From contig NZ_SMFU01000008.1 of NCBI RefSeq assembly GCF_004339595.1, positions 827,039 through 891,038 on the forward strand: a stretch of 64,000 bases of DNA, read 5' to 3'. The position numbers and the translations under genes are program-made. This DNA is from Marinobacterium mangrovicola (GTDB taxonomy: Bacteria > Pseudomonadota > Gammaproteobacteria > Pseudomonadales > Balneatricaceae). The notes under the pieces are model-generated. The model was given only the letters and a program-made list of their open reading frames with translations, was not told where the DNA came from and did no database searches. This document shows, piece after piece, positions 60,219 to 64,000 of the stretch. The first letter of the stretch is position 1. Each line of letters begins with the position of its first letter.

Positions 60219-60794
60219 TTAATTGGTGGGCGCAACCTCTATACCGGTATTTCCATTAGCTAAGTTTTTCCACTCAATTCTGAGCGGGTCAATTCGAGAT
60301 ACGACGAATTTTTCTTCGCCATCACTCTTTTCATGATCGCCTAAAATATCGCCGCCATAGATTGAAATGTCATAGTGATCGGATACGAAAATAGCTTTCA
60401 GCGATGCAGGCAGTAGAGCGCCATTAATGCCGTCTATTGCTACACTAGCCGCGGAAACACTGGTCGACGAAATCGCGAGAGCGGTTCCTGCAGCTACCAG
60501 GGCTGTGCTACTTCCACCGCTGAAAGGCACCAGAACAAGCCCTGCGACACCGATAACCACACCAGTAATGGCCGCACCAAAACTCAATATGTTGGCAAAG
60601 TCTTGATCGTGATTGAATTTGTTGCTTTCTGTACCTACAACTGCGTGAAAGTCAGACCAGCCCATGCCAAACTTATCAAAGTTATATGACTCGCCAGGCT
60701 GAAGATCATTTTTGTAGTACTGGACAATACCCTTCCAAGTCATGCAAATATGTATAGGAAGGTTAGTATTATTGGTGATTTTTATGTTGCTCAT
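60219..60794 (-). CDS. Uncharacterised protein with a hydrophobic Gly/Ala-rich core
   Basis: A 191-residue protein I do not recognise. Residues 1-60 are polar with alternating strands (NIKITNNTNLPIHICMTWKG, LQPGESYNFDKFGMGWSDFHAVVG). Residues about 70-125 form two hydrophobic Gly/Ala/Ser-rich stretches (AAITGVVIGVAGLVLVPF and TALVAAGTALAISSTSVSAASVA) separated by SGGSS, as in membrane-inserting hairpins. The C-terminal third is polar again. There is no signal peptide. It lies about 200 bp after the tpsB-like gene on the same strand in AT-rich DNA, with its own terminator. A pore-forming toxin, an immunity protein or a secreted effector are all conceivable; none is shown. AAGGAT-type ribosome site upstream. 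Confidence 0.8.
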   Translation of the reverse strand: MSNIKITNNTNLPIHICMTWKGIVQYYKNDLQPGESYNFDKFGMGWSDFHAVVGTESNKFNHDQDFANILSFGAAITGVVIGVAGLVLVPFSGGSSTALVAAGTALAISSTSVSAASVAIDGINGALLPASLKAIFVSDHYDISIYGGDILGDHEKSDGEEKFVVSRIDPLRIEWKNLANGNTGIEVAPTN

Positions 60795-60927
60795 TTTTTA
60801 AATCCTTTTAATAATATTTTATTTTACTAAAGTTTATAGTGGTTACTTATCTCCTTTTTGACCGGTCTATACGATGTATATTAAAGGCCTTTGGGTAACA
60901 GATCGGTCACAAAACGTATTTTTTGAA

Positions 60928-60955
60928 AATAAAAAGGGCGATTAAAAATCGCCCC
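60928..60955 (-). terminator. Rho-independent terminator after the tpsB-like gene
   Basis: Read on the minus strand, GGGGCGATTTTTAATCGCCC is followed by TTTTT; it lies 36 bp after the stop at 60991. Confidence 0.85.
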
Positions 60956-60990
60956 GGATACGTAAATGCTAGTTGTATGGTTGAACTGGA

Positions 60991-62667
60991 TTAAAAACGA
61001 TAATTCACGCTGGCCCAGACCCGCGGGTTTCTGTCCTTGGTGTCGGACTCGGGCTGGCCGCCTTCCAGGCGCCAGGCGGAGGTCAGGTTGAACTGCCAGT
61101 CCTTCAGGCTCGCACGGAGGCCAAGGCCGGCACCGGCCAGTTTGCGATGGTTATCGCCTTCGGCCCAAGGGCGGGTATTTAACTCTATGGCGCCTGCATC
61201 GTAGAACAGATAGGGCTGAAGCTGTTCGTACTGATAGCGAAGTTCCAGCTGAGCCAGCCAGCCGCGATCACCAAAGGCTTCACCTTCGGGATAGGCACGC
61301 ACGCCGTTGGCGCCGCCCAGGCCCATGCCTTCCGATGAGTCCAGGTTGTCGTAGGTCCATTGGCCGTTGATACGGCCGTAGAGTGTCCACTGATCGTTCA
61401 GGCGCTGCAGTCGAGCGAGCTCCAGGTTCAGCTTGCTGTATTGGCCTTCGGTTTCCGCGGTCATCCGATCCACGAAAGCAAGTGTCTCGTCCAGGTCCAG
61501 GTCTCCAGAAGTAAAGCTGAAATCAGACCAGGTCAGACCGCCGCCAAAGAAGCCGTCGCGATGGTCGAAACGCAGGCTGGCGGTTACCGATTCGCTGGAT
61601 TTCTTATTACTGAAAAAGGGCGAGGCGGGTTTGTCCTGAAGGTGGTTATAGCTGTAGCCCAGATCCAGGTAGAGGTTGGTGTTCTGTGAGCGGATCAGCG
61701 GATACTCCACTCCCAGGGTGCCGATTCGTGCTTTGCCGGTGGCACCGAGATCCTCGAACTCTTCACCCAGTTGGTAGTAGGTTTGGGTATAGCGCAGGTA
61801 GCCGCGAGCACCGGTGTTGGCAATGGGCAGGCTATATCCCAGGTTGCCGTACCAGAGCTCCTCTTCAGTAGCCATCAGTGCGAGATCCAGCCTGTCGCCG
61901 ACAGTAGCGAGACGGTTGACCGAAGCGGTCGCCAGGGTGCGCCAACTACCGGTATAGCGGTTACCATGATTGTCTACGCCGAGGGATCCGGAGACCTTTT
62001 CCTCTGCCTTCACTGCGATTGCTAGGTCGCCGGTACCGGTGGTTTGCCCAGGCATTAATACCGGGTCGATGCTGACCCCGGGAAGATCGCCTAGCAAGTT
62101 GATGGCACGGTTGAGGCTATTGCCCTGGATTGGGTCACCGGCCTGCAATTCAGGCAAGCGGGCAGCCATGGATTGAGCGAGTTCATCGGAGCCATTAAAC
62201 CTGATTTCGCCATACCGGCCCTCAACCACGCCAATAACCAGCTTGCCTGATTTCAGTGTCTGCGGGGGAAGATAAGCGAGGCTGAAGGGGTAGTCCTGCT
62301 GGTGATAAAAGTCGGTAATACGCTGGGACAGGCGCTGCAGTCCCGCCATATCCTGAGACTCACCAACCGCATCATTGATCACGGCCAGAAGCTGCTCCTG
62401 CGTGAACAGGCTGTTGCCCTCAAAGTGAATCTCACTGATCTCAATCTGAGGGCCACCCGGTTCTGCGGTGGGTTCCAGGCTCTGCTCATCGATTGTCATG
62501 GTAGTAGAGCGCAGTGTTGGTTGTGCTGGCTGACGCATCTCATTCAACACCCGGCCAGCATCTGGCGGAGTTTGCGCGAGAAGCGGTGTGGTCTGGCTAA
62601 AGGCGGCAAGAGCAACAAGCAGTGGCAAGGGACGTAAACGAAAAGACAGAGGGCTGGTGTGATTCAT
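60991..62667 (-). CDS. TpsB/ShlB/FhaC-type two-partner secretion outer-membrane transporter
   Basis: A 558-residue protein with a signal peptide (LPLLVALAAFSQTTPLLAQ). A POTRA region (IEISEIHFEGNSLFTQEQLLAVI, then TDFYHQQDYPFSLAYLPPQTLKSGKLVIGVVEG) precedes a 16-strand barrel with the GLGGANGVRAYPEGEAFGDRG motif (VRGY/F-type loop L6) and C-terminal ASVNYRF. It exports a TpsA exoprotein across the outer membrane; the MBG-repeat protein directly upstream is the likely partner. The ATG at 62667 is preferred over TTG 62694. The gene is intact and of normal length. Confidence 0.93.
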   Translation of the reverse strand: MNHTSPLSFRLRPLPLLVALAAFSQTTPLLAQTPPDAGRVLNEMRQPAQPTLRSTTMTIDEQSLEPTAEPGGPQIEISEIHFEGNSLFTQEQLLAVINDAVGESQDMAGLQRLSQRITDFYHQQDYPFSLAYLPPQTLKSGKLVIGVVEGRYGEIRFNGSDELAQSMAARLPELQAGDPIQGNSLNRAINLLGDLPGVSIDPVLMPGQTTGTGDLAIAVKAEEKVSGSLGVDNHGNRYTGSWRTLATASVNRLATVGDRLDLALMATEEELWYGNLGYSLPIANTGARGYLRYTQTYYQLGEEFEDLGATGKARIGTLGVEYPLIRSQNTNLYLDLGYSYNHLQDKPASPFFSNKKSSESVTASLRFDHRDGFFGGGLTWSDFSFTSGDLDLDETLAFVDRMTAETEGQYSKLNLELARLQRLNDQWTLYGRINGQWTYDNLDSSEGMGLGGANGVRAYPEGEAFGDRGWLAQLELRYQYEQLQPYLFYDAGAIELNTRPWAEGDNHRKLAGAGLGLRASLKDWQFNLTSAWRLEGGQPESDTKDRNPRVWASVNYRF

Positions 62668-62779
62668 GAGCTTGGCAGTTCCTTGGTAGTGCAATGCATT
62701 TAGAACGTCAGACGTCCGGGTCAGTGTCTGCCGTGTGCCCCGTTATTCCGCTTAAGTGCGTTGGGCACATCGTAAACAA

Positions 62780-62818
62780 AGGCAGGGAGAGGGCGACTGT
62801 GTCGCCGCCCCTTTGCCG
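62780..62818 (-). terminator. GC-rich hairpin after the MBG exoprotein gene
   Basis: GGGCGAC and GTCGCC-type arms around a TGT/ACA loop in the tpsA-tpsB gap. No strong T tail, so attenuation rather than full termination is possible. Confidence 0.4.
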
Positions 62819-62823
62819 AGTAA

Positions 62824-64000
62824 TCAGGGTAGGCGGATGCCGCGATCGACAACTTGCAGTTCGGTATGCGTGCTCTGCTGAGCGGAGCTGCGCGCGTTCA
62901 CCGGTTTACTGCTAACCGCCAGCTGCTCTGCTTGCTGGATACTGCGGCGGTAAGGCACGCCGACGGTATCCATCGGAGTGATGATCTCTAACACGCCCTC
63001 GTTAAAGGTCAGAGCGTAGTTAGCCGCGTCGAGTCCGTATGGCACCAGGCTGAAGATCCCGGCGTCTCTGGCCCCTTGAGAGGAGCCACCCCACTGCAGA
63101 AGACCGGTGAGCACCGATGCATCTTCGCCATTAACAAAGCCGCGATAGGTGACTCCATTTCCGCCTCTCCAGGCGGAACCATCCAGTACCCAGGTCAGAT
63201 CGTTGGCCGTGATAATCAGCGGCGCCTTATCGATGGTCAGGGCGCCATCGACAAAGGTCAGTTCATAGTTACCGTCGGTGCCGGCTGCGCGGTGTAAATA
63301 GGTACCGGCGTTCTTGCCACTACCGCCGTTGGTGCTGACATCGGTGAGCACGCTCTGATCTTCGCCGCCGACCAGACCGTCAACCGTAAAGCCGTTCACC
63401 TGCTGGTTAGCGCCGTTATAGGTGGTGCTACCGCTGTTCGCGGTGACGGTAGCCTGTGCCTTATCGATGGTGAGGGCGCCATCGACAAAGGTCAGCTCAT
63501 AGTTGCCGTCGGTGCCGGCTGCGCGGTGCACATAGTTACCGGCGTTTTTGCCGCTACCGCCGGAAGTGGATACATCGGTGAGAACGCTCTGATCTTCACC
63601 GCCGACCAGACCGTCAACGGTAAAGCCGTTTACCTGCTGGTTAGCCCCGTTATAGGTGGTGCTGCCGCTATTGGCGGTGACGGTGGCCTGGGCCTTATCG
63701 ATGGTCAGGGCGCCGTCCACAAAGGTCAGCTCATAGTTGCCGTCGGTGCCGGCAGCGCGGTGCACATAGGTGCCCGCGTTCTTGCCGCTACCGCCAGAGG
63801 TGGATACATCGGTGAGTACACTCTGATCTTCGCCACCGACCAGACCGTCAACGGTGAAGCCGTTCACCTGCTGGTTAGCGCCGCTATAGGTGGTGGTACC
63901 GCTGTTGGCGGTGACGGTGGCCTGGGCTTTATCGATGGTCAGGGTGCCATCGACAAAGGTCAGCTCGTAGTTACCGTCGGTACCATCAACTGTATGCGCG
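62824..64000 (-). CDS. MBG-repeat exoprotein, probable TpsA (filamentous-hemagglutinin-like), 5' partial
   Basis: The frame is open to the right edge of the window, so only about 390 C-terminal residues are seen. It consists of near-identical 78-residue MBG-type repeats (TVTANSGSTTYNGANQQVNG, FTVDGLVGGEDQSVLTDV, GTDGNYELTFVDGALTIDKA). A diverged last unit (PLIITANDLTWVLDG, GFVNGEDASVLTGLLQWGG) and a short tail end in RGIRLP. MBG repeats form beta-sandwich stalks in large adhesins. The gene is followed at 157 bp by the TpsB-type transporter gene, supporting a TpsA role. The N-terminal TPS signal domain would be outside the window. Confidence 0.88.
   Translation of the reverse strand, partial: AHTVDGTDGNYELTFVDGTLTIDKAQATVTANSGTTTYSGANQQVNGFTVDGLVGGEDQSVLTDVSTSGGSGKNAGTYVHRAAGTDGNYELTFVDGALTIDKAQATVTANSGSTTYNGANQQVNGFTVDGLVGGEDQSVLTDVSTSGGSGKNAGNYVHRAAGTDGNYELTFVDGALTIDKAQATVTANSGSTTYNGANQQVNGFTVDGLVGGEDQSVLTDVSTNGGSGKNAGTYLHRAAGTDGNYELTFVDGALTIDKAPLIITANDLTWVLDGSAWRGGNGVTYRGFVNGEDASVLTGLLQWGGSSQGARDAGIFSLVPYGLDAANYALTFNEGVLEIITPMDTVGVPYRRSIQQAEQLAVSSKPVNARSSAQQSTHTELQVVDRGIRLP
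63223..64000 (-). repeat. Tandem array of 234-bp MBG repeats
   Basis: Units begin near 63867, 63633 and 63399 (minus strand), 234 bp apart, and a further unit runs to the window edge. Units differ by few substitutions (for example STSGGSG versus STNGGSG, and TYNG versus TYSG), implying recent expansion or gene conversion. Confidence 0.92.

Noticed and set aside
63223..64000. CRISPR-like array
   Set aside because: The 234-bp repeats are contiguous, in frame and encode MBG domains; there are no spacers.

Overview
The window looks like chromosomal DNA of a marine-type gammaproteobacterium. It has fadBA, katG, RND efflux, TonB/FecCD iron uptake and a thermostable-hemolysin operon, at a GC content that looks to be in the high fifties. 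An Oceanospirillaceae-like host is my best guess, but no rRNA or tRNA is present to fix it. Most genes sit in tight operons with 4-base ATGA overlaps.

Region 1 (1-21092, plus strand) is the most unusual part. The 3' 13.7 kb of a giant RTX-repeat protein with a C-terminal metzincin-like protease motif is followed by a DUF3467 protein, a GAF-HlyD fusion, a PqqD-like/M50 protease/HlyD fusion, a short SecA-like ATPase and a second HlyD adaptor. The last four genes overlap or nearly touch. No ABC exporter or TolC-type gene accompanies them. I propose that this is a dedicated processing and export system for the giant protein.

Region 2 (21119-27440, minus strand) is a seven-gene operon: thermostable-hemolysin-family protein, AMP-dependent acyl ligase, haem-oxygenase-like metal enzyme, SDR, TPR protein, OmpR-type regulator and sensor kinase. 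A CTTAAA-N5-CTTAAA direct repeat lies just upstream and fits autoregulation. A divergent RND efflux operon (OMP, adaptor, pump; 27655-33532) follows.

Region 3 (33533-53041) is rich in iron uptake. It holds a Fur-boxed siderophore-binding protein flanked by two copies of a structured intergenic repeat, a complete FecBCCD-type ABC importer, two paralogous TonB receptors, a LysR regulator, a MarR regulator and a siderophore-interacting flavoreductase. Metabolic genes are interspersed: an acyl-CoA dehydrogenase, a Na+/H+ antiporter and fadBA.

Region 4 (53192-56089) holds a DUF4377 lipoprotein and katG with an OxyR-type site. Region 5 (56139-64000, minus strand) appears accessory and is partly AT-rich. 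It holds a 1.06-kDa-residue STAND/SARP-type regulator, a broken copy of the 3' end of an MBG-repeat exoprotein, an unrecognised protein with a hydrophobic core, a TpsB/FhaC-type transporter and the 3' part of its likely MBG-repeat substrate, which runs off the window.
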